Below are positions 1 to 13,375 of a DNA stretch of 64,000 nucleotides, in pieces. Made by a program: the position numbers and the translations under genes. Under the pieces are notes generated by a model. That model did not search any database. It was not told where the DNA came from and was given only the letters and a program-made list of their open reading frames with translations. Origin of the DNA: Rhynchonema sp. JSB1_4. Taxonomy: Eukaryota; Nematoda; Chromadorea; Monhysterida; Xyalidae. The stretch is from contig JASAMV010005530.1 in the NCBI GenBank assembly GCA_030248065.1, forward strand, positions 1 to 64,000, written 5' to 3'. Within the stretch, counting starts at the first letter, position 1. Each line of letters begins with the position of its first letter.

Positions 1-195
1 ATGCAAACCAAGTCACAAAAGTGACTTGTCAATTAAAGTTGCATTTTTTCGCGATTTTACGCGTTTTTTTAGGCAAATTTGGTAAAATTTCCCCGAATCT
101 CAGACTTTTTAAAAAAAAATTTTTTTTTTAAAAAAAAAATTTTTATTTTAAAAAAAAAAACTTGTTTAAAAAAAAAATTTTTTTTTCCAACCCTG
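1..195 (+). repeat. Family A repeat, truncated by window edge
   Basis: This copy is closely similar to 13199-13372: both carry the same start (ATGCAAACCAAGTCAC), then a long A/T homopolymer tract, then CAACCCTG. The CAACCCTG end resembles the hAT-like ends elsewhere in the window. The left terminus and target duplication cannot be judged because the copy starts at the window edge. Confidence 0.55.
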
Positions 196-320
196 TGCCA
201 CCATGCCCGTTGATGCATAGCGGAGTTTGTCACTTGTTACTTTGGTAGGTTTGTGTGAACGCCATCCTGACTTTTAACAATAACTTGATAAAAGTCAGTG
301 TTGATCAAGCTACCTGAGCT

Positions 321-1312
321 CAGGGTTGGGCAAAAAACGTTTTTTTTTTCAAAAATTTGTTTTTTAAAAAAACGTTTTTTTAAACGTCCAGATCACCGAA
401 ACATGCCCCCAAAAAGTTTGAAAACGCCCATGTTGGGAAGAAAACCTGGTTAAATGAAGTAATTCTATGTGTTCTGAGGCAAAATAAACGGGTTTCAACA
501 CATTTCTAGCGAGTTGTTAACATCCCATATCAGACTCGCATTATGTGACCAACTTTGGCCGGGCTCATCAGTAGTAGTACTTTATTTCGTTTCAGACACG
601 AAAAGGGTAAACATCAACAACCGCTCGAGGCGTGACAGTAACGATGAATACCTAGGTTTTTACAATTTAGCCTGCACCAATTACATAAAGAGTTGGAGTA
701 CATTTGCATGCAATAATGCAATATTATAATAATGACAATGTTGCACAACTGACACACACAATAATATTTACGCGCCACACCACAACACGATCCGAACATT
801 ATGCAATTTCGACTTTTCTTTCACATACAGTACACCTTCATCGCTTGACACCCATTTACAAAATTTTGAAAATTTGGACACAGCAGCAGGCAAACAGTTG
901 TACACATTGGACATCAATACAAGAGGTGAAGAGGACAAGACAGAATATTTGCCTGGGTACCATAACAGCACGGGAATGATTGGAACGAGAACTTTTGCGA
1001 TTTGACACAGTAGTTTCAGTATAATAAAGCCAACAGCAAAATGGTTTTTCACCAAAAAAGTTTTCATCATTGAAAGTCAAACTCCGTATATCGACGTATC
1101 TCGACAACGTAAAAATTGGTCGAAAATTTTTTTGAAAAAAAATTGGACAAAAATTAATTTTCCTTGAAAATTAGGGCACTTTCTCTGAAAAAATCAGGGA
1201 AAATCAAGGAAATTCAGGATTTAAAAAAAACGAAAAACGACCCAGGCGTTTTTTTAAAAAAGTCGTTTTCTTAGGAAAAAAACGCCTGGGTCGTTTTTTT
1301 TGCCCAACCCTG
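321..1312 (+). mobile_element. Family B hAT-like MITE, copy 1, carrying a nested insertion
   Basis: The termini are CAGGGTTGGGCAAAAAA and its inverse. The element is flanked by a perfect 8-bp direct repeat, CCTGAGCT, at 313-320 and 1313-1320. An 8-bp duplication with CAGGG ends is the hallmark of hAT transposons. The body is shared with copies at 12468, 20849 and 22934. This copy is about 490 bp longer than its relatives because of an insertion at 571-1069. No transposase is present, so it is non-autonomous. Confidence 0.85.
571..1069. mobile_element. Insertion nested inside family B copy 1
   Basis: About 499 bp interrupts the family B body exactly where the other three copies are continuous. 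The hexamer TCATCA lies immediately before it (565-570) and at its right edge (1064-1069), consistent with a target duplication. It shows no clear terminal inverted repeats, and its short open frames look random. I do not recognise the family. Confidence 0.5.
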
Positions 1313-1320
1313 CCTGAGCT

Positions 1321-3120
1321 ATGAATTGCTGATGGGATTCTCACAAGAATAAATTAACTCTGCCTACAGTGTCTCTCAGCTTTTTTTTTTTTATTTCTGA
1401 GCTCCATCAGCATAGGTTTGCTACAAAGGAGGGATCACAGCATACAGTAATCCAAATGACTGACAATTTAGTGCTCAGCGATTTCTCCTAAGTTACCCTA
1501 GGGTCCAAAGGACTTATCACCGTCAGCAACAGAATCGCAGTCAATCTCAGGAAGCCATGGCTCTATTTAAGTGCGCTCCTGTCGCTCCACATTCAAATTG
1601 CTTTGAAGCTTCGGTTCGGGCCATGAAGGGTCCGGTGCGGCAGGCAACCATGTTTGCGCGGCGAGGCGGTCACTTTTGCTGCGATTTTTCTCAGACTTAT
1701 CTGTTGTTCGGCTGCGTGGGATGCTGTTGTTCTATTTTTTGTAGTTTGTAGGCCATCGGTTTTGTGAAGTCACGTCCGCCAATGGAGCGCTTGTGCTCTT
1801 GTTGTTGAGTCAAGACATAATAATTTTTCTTGGTTTGCTGTTGTTTTGAAAGTGGAATGGTCATATCCGGATCAGTTTGGGATTGCGCGTGGTGATGCTG
1901 ACTAGTGAAAGCAAATAAAGTTGGCAAAATCAAGAGTTTTTCGTCAGTGCAAAACCAGAATCCTCTCTCAGCTTTAATAGGATATTACTGATTTTGACAC
2001 ATGCAGTTACCACCAGGAAAACGAAACGCTTGACATTCTTTATCTGGTTTCAGGTGAAGCCTGGTTCTCTTGATCATGAACCACCACGTCATGGCAACCC
2101 AACACACGAGGAAACCGTTTTTATGAGACCGGGTTTAATTACAAAAAAATGAGATCCAAATGTCACTGCCTCAAGATCGCCTCATGGCGGCAGGGCTCAG
2201 AAGGCACAACATAATCGTTGCTTGATAATAAATTGCTTTTGTTTGCTCGCGCGGTGTTAGAGAATGTATTTTAGGCTGGTTTTGAGTTTTGTTTGCTTTT
2301 CACAACAATTTTTGCAGCATGAAAAGTGTGAAGTCCAATTTTAGCCATGTGCCTGTAATCTAAATCACGCGGCCAAAGAAAACCCTTATTCACAAAAGTC
2401 AAAACATGATCTTATTTTGCCACTGCTGTTGTCACCATTTCTGTCTCTTTATTTGTGCAGTGATTGGTATTGCATGATTATCCCTATTGCTGGCAACTTC
2501 CTTGTGTCTGCAGAAATAAAAATTAAGGAGAAGAAGATACCTACCAGGATTTTTTGGCACAAAAGCAATCAAGCTATACTGTACGTATATGGCATGGGAC
2601 CAGCGGGCCAAACATGAAAAGTGGCACATCCTAGAGAACAACCCCCGGTAAAATGCTGTCGCGAAAATGTAAAACAATGTTCCATTCCCGCTTATAAAAT
2701 TGCACTCTTGCTGTTTTCATTTTGTCCGGCCAAACCAACTTTAATCACACAGTGGATGGTGGTGCGGTCATCAAATTTTTTAATCGGAAGCTAAAAAATT
2801 GAGTGAATTTTGACTGTAAAAATCTGAATTTTGAAACTCCAGACAGTTGTTGACACATATTTACACGTCACTTTTCATGGAAGATACTGTATCAATGCCA
2901 CGTCGAGCACGTAAAACAAAAATGTCGAAGTGTTTCATAATATCATTGCCACTCAACTTTGGTTATGGTTAACTGTTGCTCAGCAACGATTAATCTTATG
3001 TATACATACGTTACCAACCCGTCACCCATGCGTTTGACTGCTTCAACTGAATGTTTAATCAGGGCCAAGATAGATCCCCACAAGCAGAACGTTCATTGGC
3101 GGACGTATACTCTGGCCATT
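1321..3120. other. No recognisable gene
   Basis: I see no exon with splice sites and family similarity here. The longest open frames (60-80 codons) have atypical composition and no homologous look. Confidence 0.4.
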
Positions 3121-3124
3121 CTTT

Positions 3125-3275
3125 TGGGAGAAACTTTTCAACCGCGCCGCCAGATCCGTAAAGCGCATTATGCGTGCACTGGCTACAGAAGTCACGTGAC
3201 TGCTATAGCCAGTGCACGCATCGTGCGCTTTACGGATCAGGCAACGCGTTTGAAAAGTTTATCCGAAGAGAATTG
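3125..3275. repeat. Family E foldback, copy 1
   Basis: A short palindrome whose arms carry GATCCGTAAAGCGCA and TGCGCTTTACGGATC, around GTGACT-rich centre sequence. Outer parts read TTTTCAA and TTGAAAAG. A second, longer copy lies at about 36980-37165, and a fragment of the same arm occurs near 40950. It overlaps a 123-codon open frame that is therefore unlikely to be a gene. Confidence 0.6.
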
Positions 3276-3452
3276 TCAGAATATACTCGTTGAACCACTC
3301 TGTCTGTTGTGTGCAATGAAACGTCCATAAACGAATCGTCGTGGCACAGTGACACGTTTGGAGAACGTTAACCGTTCGTCAGTCAGGAATCGAATCATTT
3401 TGTATTGAAACTTCTACTGAAATTGGAGCTCAAATTATATAGTTATATCACC

Positions 3453-3683
3453 ATGAGCTGCATTACCGTAATGCTGCTGTTGTTGACATTGGCCAACCGT
3501 TCAATCTCGGGCCCGACACACACAATTGTCGACATCGGACGACATGGCGTGTGGGCATGGTCCGATGGAAACGAGGATAAGAAACAGTCGCTATCATGTA
3601 CATTGGTAACGCCGAGGCAGGATTCATTCGTCACAATAAACTGCACGGACACTCAATTAAAGGTGGGTCTGTGGGACATACAG
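3453..3683 (+). CDS. Candidate first exon of a secreted or type I membrane protein
   Basis: From the ATG at 3453 the frame begins MSCITVMLLLLTLANRSISG, which looks like a signal peptide. A polar stretch with two cysteines and an N-glycosylation sequon (NCT) follows. Two 5' splice sites close the exon: AAG|GTGGGT at 3662 or CAG|GTAATC at 3683. An upstream in-frame ATG lies at 3405. I do not recognise the family. A possible terminal exon with a membrane helix is at 5585-5834, so the two may form one gene whose introns are filled by foldback elements. This is inference; no exon linking the two was found. Confidence 0.35.
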
Positions 3684-3687
3684 GTAA

Positions 3688-4440
3688 TCAACAGACTTGC
3701 CCTAAGACCTGTGCGAAACTCGCCCCCGGAAAAATCGCTAATAGGGGAAACGTTGATTTTTAGGGGATTCCCGACCTCGACTGAATTGGCTGAAAATTGG
3801 AGCTAAACAATAATCTCTCTGATTGCGATAAAGATTCGTAAGTACACCAATCGACAACGCTGATAACGGTGTTGATTCAGTTTTTTGCATCAGTTTACTG
3901 ATTTTGAGCGCATTTGAAGCATTTGAAACATCGGGATCGGATCGGTCTGGTACGTGATCTTCGGTCCGAAATCTGTCAGATCAAAAACATCTTTCATATA
4001 TTCTTCATCTTCTCCTCAAACTACATCAGCGAACCACGGATTACTACCAATTTTTCGTTGATAATCGACCTTTTACTAAATCGGAACCGATACTGGTCTG
4101 ATCCAAAAAATCTACCACCACCGTCGATCAACTCCAGCTACCAATTTTCATCGCAATCGGAGAGATTTTAATTTTTTGACTCCGACCGATCCGGACCCGT
4201 ATCGGTACCAATGTTGCTCCGATGGAAAAAGTTCTGCTACCCAGCGTCAGCGCCCTCTTGTCACCAAATTTTCAGGCAAAGCGACCAAGGTTGAGAATAT
4301 GCATCGAGAAACCCAAAACCTTTCCCTTGGTATCCCTGAGAGCAATTTTTTCGGGGGGCGAGTGTTGCACAGGTCTGGTGCTTACCCATTGGTACGTTAT
4401 ACCAGAAAAATTTACACATGCACATGTACTGGTTTGAATG
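3688..4440. repeat. Degenerate foldback element
   Basis: The left part (near 3700-3760: ACCTGTGCGAAACTCGCCCC) reappears inverted near 4330-4390 (GGGGCGAGTGTTGCACAGGT), with several mismatches. Between the arms lie GATCGGATCGGTCTGG-type repeats. It falls within the possible intron of the candidate membrane protein. Ends and target duplication were not resolved. Confidence 0.4.
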
Positions 4441-4532
4441 AAAGCGTTTTTGCTATCGGCGGTTCTTAACCAGGTCGGAAACGAGCTGAATTTAGCGAAA
4501 AATATGTATGGCAACTCATGAACGATGGCGGT

Positions 4533-5572
4533 CATTAAAGTGCAAGAGACATAATTCATATTTGGAAAATGGGACCATTTTTTGTTGCTGGAACTGAAAG
4601 CCGCAATCAAGGTGACCATCCTTCAAAAAGAAGTACCGTCGAAAAGTGTCAAATGAACTGTCAAAAAGTGTGCCAAAGGTGCACCTCTGGGTGTATAAGC
4701 ACCAACTGATCTAGCCGCCCCCCAGACATGATTTTCAGGCATCGTACGGAAGCAGCACATCACCGAACGAACGAAGTTGGAAAATCGATGTTGCACGATA
4801 TGATCGTCACACCGACGGAGTGAGTTGAAAAATCATAAGTCCTTCAAAAAGGCTCATTTCGCGATTCTGAAACCGGTTCTGGAACCGGTCAAATTTGCCG
4901 TATTGGTTTATGTTTCATTGAAGTGCACCAGTGTCGGTGTCCACTCGTAGAGGTCGATACCTTTGGTGGACCACCTTCTGTTGCGTCCCCAATGTAGATA
5001 GTCTTATATATGTAATCACCGAAACATTTTCAGTTCGATGTGTCAACAAGTGTCAACGGATCGGAAGTCAAATTAAAATGTTTCGGTGATTACATATATA
5101 AGACTATACACATTGGGGACGCAACAGAAGGTGGTCCACCAAAGGTATCGACCTCTACGAGTGGACACCGACACTGGTGCACTTCAATGAAACATAAACC
5201 AATACGGCAAATTTGACCGGTTCCAGAACCGGTTTCAGAATCGCGAAATGAGCCTTTTTGAAGGACTTATGATTTTTCAACTCACTCCGTCGGTGTGACG
5301 ATCATATCGTGCAACATCGATTTTCCAACTTCGTTCGTTCGGTGATGTGCTGCTTCCGTACGATGCCTGAAAATCATGTCTGGGGGGCGGCTAGATCAGT
5401 TGGTGCTTATACTCCCAGAGGTGCACCTTTGGCACACTTTTTGACAGTTCATTTGACACTTTTAGACGGTACTTCTTTTTGAAGGATGGTCACCTTGATT
5501 GCGGCTTTCACTTCCAGCAATAAAAAATGGTCCCATTTTGCAAATATGAATTATGTCCCTTGCACTTTAAAT
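4533..5572. mobile_element. TTAA-flanked foldback element, copy 1
   Basis: A nearly perfect inverted repeat of about 500 bp per arm around a loop at roughly 5032-5072. The edges read CATTAAAGTGC and GCACTTTAAAT, so both sides are TTAA followed by AGTG. TTAA target sites are typical of piggyBac-type insertion, but no transposase is present and the family is not named here. A second element with the same edges but a different body lies at 5815-6906. Confidence 0.75.
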
Positions 5573-5584
5573 ACTTTTTTGGCA

Positions 5585-5834
5585 TAATGACCAATCATTG
5601 GCATTAATTTGAAGTGACTCAAGTGCCAATCGCTGGCAACAATGCACCCAAGCGTTGTACCAGCTTCGGCAAACAGCAATCAATCCCACATCTTTACAGA
5701 CCGAACTCCCCAGCCAACTGACACAGGAGATGGCAAAACTGTCTCGGGCTCGTGTCAACGTAATGATTATCTTCATGTTCGCGCTACTGACTTTCAGCGC
5801 GTTGCTGGCCGTGGCATTAAAGTGCCTCTACAGT
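5585..5834 (+). CDS. Candidate C-terminal exon with a membrane helix
   Basis: The frame running through Q-L-T-Q-E-M-A-K-L-S-R-A-R is followed by VNVMIIFMFALLTFSALLAV, a convincing single transmembrane helix, then a short tail and TGA. The tail is encoded by the TTAA edge and first bases of the foldback at 5815, so the insertion has replaced the original C-terminus or trimmed it. It lies between two TTAA foldbacks. It may belong with the signal-peptide exon at 3453. No family recognised. Confidence 0.3.
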
Positions 5835-6906
5835 TGAATGTTGACCGCGTTTGTTTGCAGCGATTTTTTCAGAAAAGGAAGACAAGGTGTCAGAAACCCA
5901 GATTTAGGGAATGGATTTTCAACTCGTTGCTTTGTGATGTTTCACGGAGCCCACATATTTTCACGGGAGGAGAAAAAATGAAAAAAGTTTGAGGCGGGCC
6001 TGTGCAAGACACAAGGTAATCCACTCTTAGATATTTTCAGCGTTTTATACACAGACGTTTCTCTGTTAAACGAGATATAAAGCATTGTACGAAACGCCAG
6101 GTTTGACAAATGATAAACGAAACACTCCAAAAAATCAAGCCTTTTTGAAGCACCCTTTTACTGCTGTATAATTTTAGGCATCTGTGGTAAATGAAATAAG
6201 TTGTCAATTGAAAATAATAATCCTCTAATTATCCTGTGTTCAGGATGTGCTTTTCGTTTTTCAAACCCCTACACAGCTCACACAATGTTTAGTACAACAT
6301 GCGCAAGGCAGCCATTCCACAGCGCACACACAACGACAACACACAGCCAGCACAGCGACAACACAGCAATGTTTCAGCTGACAAGCTTTGTTGTGTGTGT
6401 GCGCTGTGGAATGGCTGCCTTGCGCATGTTGTGGTAAACATTGTGTGAGCTGTGTAGGGTTTTGAAAAACGAAAAGCACATTCTGAACACAGGACAATTA
6501 AAGGATTTTTACTTGCAATTGACAACTTATTCACCACAGATGCCTAAAATTATACAGCAGTAAAAGGGTGCTTCAAAAAGGCTTGATTTTTTGGAGTGTT
6601 TCGTTTATCATTTGTCACACCTGGCGTTTCGTACAATGCTTCATGTCTCGTTTATCAGAGAAACGTCTGTGCATAAAACGCTGAAAATATCTAAGAGTGG
6701 ATTACCTTGTGTCTTGCACAAGCCCACCTCAAACTTTCTTCATTTTTTCTCCTCCTGTGAAAATATGTGGGCTCCGTGAAACATCACAAAGCAACGAGTT
6801 GAAAATCCATTCCCTAAATCTGGGTTTCTGATACCTTGCCTTCATTTTCTAAAAATATGGCTGCAAACAAACGCGGTCAACATTCAATTGAAGAGTCACT
6901 TTAATG
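5815..6906. mobile_element. TTAA-flanked foldback element, copy 2
   Basis: The arms of about 540 bp (5815-6363 and 6375-6906) are near-identical inverse copies around an ACAC/GTGT-rich loop. Its edges, CATTAAAGTG and CACTTTAATG, match the element at 4533, giving the same TTAA-AGTG terminus with an unrelated body. Identical 62-codon frames on opposite strands (5942-6130 and 6591-6779) are a result of the palindrome, not genes. Confidence 0.78.
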
Positions 6907-6987
6907 TAAGTGGTTTTTGTAACGCAAGCTGATCTGGTCGGTGTTTCTAACTTGAAATGAGCCGACAACAACACTATGTATTTTGGC

Positions 6988-7335
6988 CAGGGTTGGATTA
7001 AAAAATTTTTTTATTATCGAACTTTTTTTTTTTAAAAAAAACTTTTTAAAAATTTTTTTTTAAAAATCACTTTTTTTTATTCCGGACCCCCAAAAAATTG
7101 GCTTCTTGAAGAATGAAATTTCTGAAATCATGTTACTTAGGTATGTTTTGAGGGACACTAAAGAGAACTTTTCCACTGACTTGCATGTTGACGTAATCAC
7201 GTGCGATCTAATCCCCTTGGTCATAACTTTGAGAAATTCGAAGGTAACTGTGGGTGTACATACTGCATGTATGACAAAGGGAAGGCCAACCTCCTGTTTG
7301 TGAATTTGGAGATAGATTTGAAGATTGATACAGAC
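6988..7335 (-). mobile_element. Family C hAT-like element, copy 1 (partial)
   Basis: It begins CAGGGTTGGATTAAAAAA and is preceded by ATTTTGGC (6980-6987). It matches, in reverse orientation, the right part of the element at 8672-9430 and the one at 16292-16676. It stops abruptly in a CA microsatellite, where the left arm of the giant palindrome starts. No coding capacity is evident even though one frame is conserved between copies. Confidence 0.65.
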
Positions 7336-7336
7336 T

Positions 7337-7368
<32 letters not shown>

Positions 7369-8671
7369 TGCAACAAACAGCGTAAAAGGCATCACAACCT
7401 GCAAATACTCGTCATCCATAATGATGGAGTCTCAGAATCAGATTCAGCTACCAATTCTCAAAGGGTGTGTCTAACGTTTCTTAACCCCACATGTTTATTG
7501 GGTGCAATCTGAAAGATGATCTCGACAGGCGAACTGGGTGTGCAAGAACGCTCTTCTAGCTCGCTAATCGCGAATATTTAGGGTTACTTTTTGATTTATC
7601 GATTTCCTGCACAAAACTCCAGGCGCTTTTTAGTGCGCGCTACTCACGTTTGGCGTTTTTCGGTGAAAACATTGCAGTGTTTAAGCCGTCTCAGCCGCAT
7701 AAACACTGCACTCAAACGCACAACACACAACGCTCTGGCTGCTGGCTTGACTGTGGACACAATGAATGTTTCATCTAACCCACAGAAGCTGGTTTGTGTG
7801 TGTTTCGCTTCGTAACTTTTCTTGTCTGCTCAGTCTGAATTTTGTGTCCGGAAATTGATTTAATTCGAAAAGTAACCCTTCATGGGGTTAAGAAACGTTA
7901 GACACACCCTTTAATGCTCCTTAATGCTGAAAATCAAGGTCACGCCAGGTGCTCAAATTCTTAATGCTCCTTAATGCGATATTAATGCTTCTTAATGTTC
8001 GGAACATTAAGGAGCGTTAAGAATTGACTTTTCCCTGTGGACGCACAACGACATAGGGATATTAACAGCGATATTACTTACCAACAATCGATTATGGGTT
8101 ATCACTCAATTAATCATTTACCTAGTCGCACATTTTCCCTAGAACGGTAGCTTTCAATTTTCGCACGGTCTTCCTGATGCTGAAATTAACGAAATAACCT
8201 TAAAGTGAAATATTCTGGGAGTTAACCCACTTGCAGTACCATGTACACAATGTACAATAATCTACAGAGCTCTGCCATCACCGCCGTTTTTTTCGGTGAT
8301 GATTTGGAAATTGTGATTTACTCTAACAAAATAACCGTGTGTGGGAAATATGTTAAAACTGAAAAACACGGCCTATAATAGAGACAATAATAATCATTGT
8401 AGTTTACAGTGTCCGGTATAATACGCAGCATTTCGTTATCACGTTTATGAATTGGGTGTGTTGACATTTGCTCGACCTGACAATAAAACACTGTGCAGTG
8501 CATCGATTTTAGCCCGATTTTTAATCGGTTGTGAAACATCAGAATGGTGAGTATGTAGTCCTTCAGTTTCAGCTAATATATAGCATCGTCAACATAACGA
8601 AAAGGATTCATTCGATTCTCAGCTCAGGTGGCGGCACTGCAACCGAGTTCAGCCAAAAAACGTGCCAAAAT
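7336..8671 (+). repeat. Left arm of a giant palindrome
   Basis: About 1.34 kb that is repeated inverted at 9431-10767 with few differences. The outer edge is a short (CA)n near 7337-7362 next to CGCACACGTGCAA, and the inner edge abuts the family C element at 8672. Inside are a TTAA-flanked element (7462-7910) and an array of TTAATGCTCC motifs near 7912-8030. The identical 73-codon frames at 8318-8539 (-) and 9563-9784 (+) reflect the symmetry. Confidence 0.85.
7462..7910. mobile_element. TTAA-type MITE (family D), left-arm copy
   Basis: The terminal inverted repeat is AGGGTGTGTCTAACG at the left and its inverse at the right. The right flank is TTAA; the left flank reads TCAA, one change from TTAA. 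The copy in the other arm (10209-10661) has intact TTAA on both sides. Internal sequence contains a GCTTTTTAGTGCGCGC motif and no open frame of note. Confidence 0.75.
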
Positions 8672-9430
8672 CAGGGTTGGATTAAAAAAAAAGTAAAAAT
8701 TTTTTTGTAAAAAAAAAATTTTTTTAAAAAAAGTTGGCCACTTGTTTTATTTTACAATTTTAAAAAGTAAGCACACTTTTTTAATTATTTTTTCACTTTT
8801 TTTCGTTATTTTCCGACTTTTTTAAGGTAAAAAGGCATATTTTCATGTGTTTTCTTGATAATGATTCTCAAAAAATTGCATGCGGCGCTTGTATTTCAGT
8901 TTGAAATGGTGTTGTGATGGACTCATACAGTTCCCAGAATTCCCAACAACAGCTGCATGTATAATATAGGACACCCCATACCGTATAATGTACAGTTACT
9001 ATTGAGCGTGTCGTAAGCTATCGACAGACTCCACGTTGCTCGCCTGTTTGCAGTTGTGCGGATTAGCTATTTGTTGCTCTTGTGACACAAAGTGAGTATG
9101 GTGTGAGTCTTTATCAATCTTCAAATCTATCTCCAAATTCACAAACAGGAGGTTGGTCTTCCCTTTGTCATACATACAGTATGTACACCCACAGTTACCT
9201 TCGAATTTCTCAAAGTTATGACCAAGGGGATTAGATCGCACGTGATTACGTCAACATGCAAGTCAGTGGAAAAGTTCTCTTTAGTGTCCCTCAAAACATA
9301 CCTAAGTAACATGATTTCAGAAATTTCATTCTTCAAGAAGCCAATTTTTTGGGGGTCCGGCATAAAAAAAGTGATTTAAAAAAAAAAAATTTTATTTTTT
9401 AAAAAAAACGTTTTTTTTAATCCAACCCTG
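8672..9430 (+). mobile_element. Family C hAT-like element at the centre of the palindrome
   Basis: This is the longest copy, from CAGGGTTGGATT to AATCCAACCCTG. Instead of a direct 8-bp duplication, its flanks are mirror images: GCCAAAAT on the left and ATTTTGGC on the right. The palindrome therefore runs right up to both element ends. The right flank ATTTTGGC also equals the left flank of family C copy 1 at 6980-6987. Confidence 0.75.
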
Positions 9431-11164
<1,734 letters not shown>

Positions 11165-11844
11165 CAGAAAAACCGACGACTATTGCTCGCACGCGCCAAC
11201 TGTGGTCTTTGCATGACACTGGACTGCTACGTCAACCACTTTTTTGAAGCGTAATTGCCGCGAGTGGCTATTTATTATAAACAACATGCAATTGTGCTAC
11301 GCTCACGTCGTGTAGTTAAGAAGAAGGTATCCTCGTTCATGGCCTGATATTCTGACGTCGAAAACCTACGTAATTAAGTTGTAGACGCTTGATCCCGGTA
11401 GCAAATGCTGTTTCCGGCAACAACTGGCAAACAACAGCTGCATGCGGCATAAATCGCTAAAGTTAAAAAAAGTTTGCCCAGCCGACTGCGACCGGCCTTT
11501 CGTAGGGGTGTAGCCGGACCACAAACTTCGGTGATGTTTCAACGACATGTTGGATTCCTTTAAGCCTAAATGACTAAATGATTAATTGAGAGATAACCCA
11601 TAATCGATTGTTAAATTAAGTAATACGTCGTCGTGTAATACGTTTCCAGTGACGCACGTTGCACAAACACCGGTTACGGTAGTGGTGTGAGATGGCCGTG
11701 TGTATGTCGTTGTGCGTCGTTAAAGCGGGAAACCGTATATCTCATGCTTGCTTTTTTACTACGCAGTTAGACTGTTTATGTCCAACGGTCACAAAAACAA
11801 CAATCAAACGAGATAAACCACGTTAAAACTGTCAGAATTTATCT

Positions 11845-12102
11845 TTGAAAAGTTGCTTTCAGGAACAAACGCGAGCTTGTGCCGACTTACGCTCACCCTT
11901 TTGATCATGAAAGGCAGTGAGACTGAGACAAGAACCAGCTCGCTGACAGATGAAACCTTTGTGAAACATTTCACACGTGGCTGTTGGTTGACGAGCTGGT
12001 TGGATTCCCAAGTAAATGCTCTGCCGTTGCCTGATCAAAAGGGGGAGCGTAAGTCGGCACAAGCTCGAGTTTGTCCCCGAAAGCAAGTTTTTAAAAATTA
12101 AT
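11845..12102. repeat. Foldback element
   Basis: The arms read GAGCTTGTGCCGACTTACGC and GCGTAAGTCGGCACAAGCTC, separated by about 130 bp. Outer edges are TTGAAAAGTTGCTTTC and GAAAGCAAGTTTTTAA. Similar 80-codon frames on both strands come from the symmetry. Target duplication unclear. Confidence 0.65.
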
Positions 12103-12467
12103 TCTCACAATTTAATCGCATTTCATTTTGTTTGAACGATGTTTTTGTGATCACTCATCGTATATAGTCACATTTTATTGCGAAAGGCCGGATTCTGAGA
12201 GCATGCGATATCCGGTTGCCCGGTTTAAAAAAGAACATTAATTTTTTTATTTTTTTTGGAGGGACAAAACGTTCTAAAACGTCCAAAAATGGCCTTTTTG
12301 GGGTTATTTTTTGTCATTTTTTCTCAAGGGTCGAAAAATTGTCTTCACAAAATCACCTTTGGGGCATGTATTTCGCACCTAAGATGCCTCAAATGATGTT
12401 ATTATACCTTTCCGTGATACATGTGAAGCAGTATGCATGTACCTACATGGTACTTCGATGTCATACC

Positions 12468-12985
12468 CAGGGTTGGGCAAAAAAAAACGACGGCGTTTTT
12501 TCTTAAAAAAAACGACGTTTTTTTTAAAAAAAACGCCTGGGTCGTTTTTCGTTTTTTTTTAAATCCTGAATTTCCTTGATTTTCCCTGATTTTTCAGGGA
12601 AAGTACCCTGATTATCAAGGAAAATCAATTTTTTGTCCCATTTTTTTCAAAAAATTTTCGACCAATTTTTACTTTGTCGAGATACGTCGATATACGGAGT
12701 TTGACTTTCAGTGATGACCCCGGCCAAAGTTGGTCCCACGATGCGGGTCTGATATGGGATCTTAGCAACTCGCTAGAAAAGGGTTAAAACCTGTTTATTT
12801 TGCCTCAGAACACATAGAATGACTTCATTTAACCACGTTTTCTTCCCAACATGAGCGTTTTCCAATTTTTTTGGGGGCATATTTTGGTCATCTGGGCGTT
12901 TTAAAAAAAACGTTTTTTTAAAAAAAAAACGTTTTTTTTTTAAAAACGATTTTTTGAAAAAAAAAACGTTTCTTGCCCAACCCTG
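12468..12985 (+). mobile_element. Family B hAT-like MITE, copy 2
   Basis: It has CAGGGTTGGGCAAAAAA ends and a perfect 8-bp target duplication, GTCATACC, at 12460-12467 and 12986-12993. This is the standard-length family member (about 520 bp) used to recognise the extra insertion in copy 1. Confidence 0.88.
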
Positions 12986-13198
12986 GTCATACCCCATCAG
13001 GTCGGTCATATACGACTGATTCAGCCACCCGACAAGTAATTCTGCAGCTTAGATTCTCAATTCTGTGTGGTTTACGAGTGAATCTTGCTTAGTCGACCAC
13101 AAACTGTTGTGTCTGATGCCACAGAGCAGCAATCATCGGTCCATGTCAAGCACAGACTGTTGGATTTCACCGACATGACGTAAACACCCTTCATAAGT

Positions 13199-13372
13199 GA
13201 TGCAAACCAAGTCACTTTGTGACTTGCCAGTTGAAGTTGCATTATTTCGCGTTTTTGCGCATTTTTTAGGCAAGTTTGGTAAAATTTCCCCGAATCTCAG
13301 ACTTTTAAAAAATTTTCTTTTGAAAAAATTATTTTTTAAAAGCCTGTTTAAAAATTTTTTTCAACCCTGCAC
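13199..13372 (+). repeat. Family A repeat, copy 2
   Basis: It matches 1-195 along its whole length and ends TTTTTCAACCCTG. No left terminal inverted repeat is visible, so it is probably a truncated hAT-like element. Confidence 0.55.
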
Positions 13373-13375
13373 CAA

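Noticed and set aside
2959..3330. 123-codon open frame as a gene
   Set aside because: Half of it is the family E palindrome; no signal, domain or splice context.
7106..9363. Conserved 65-74 codon frame shared by family C copies (also at 16356-16538)
   Set aside because: The similarity follows from element homology; the third copy has lost the frame, and no domain is recognisable.
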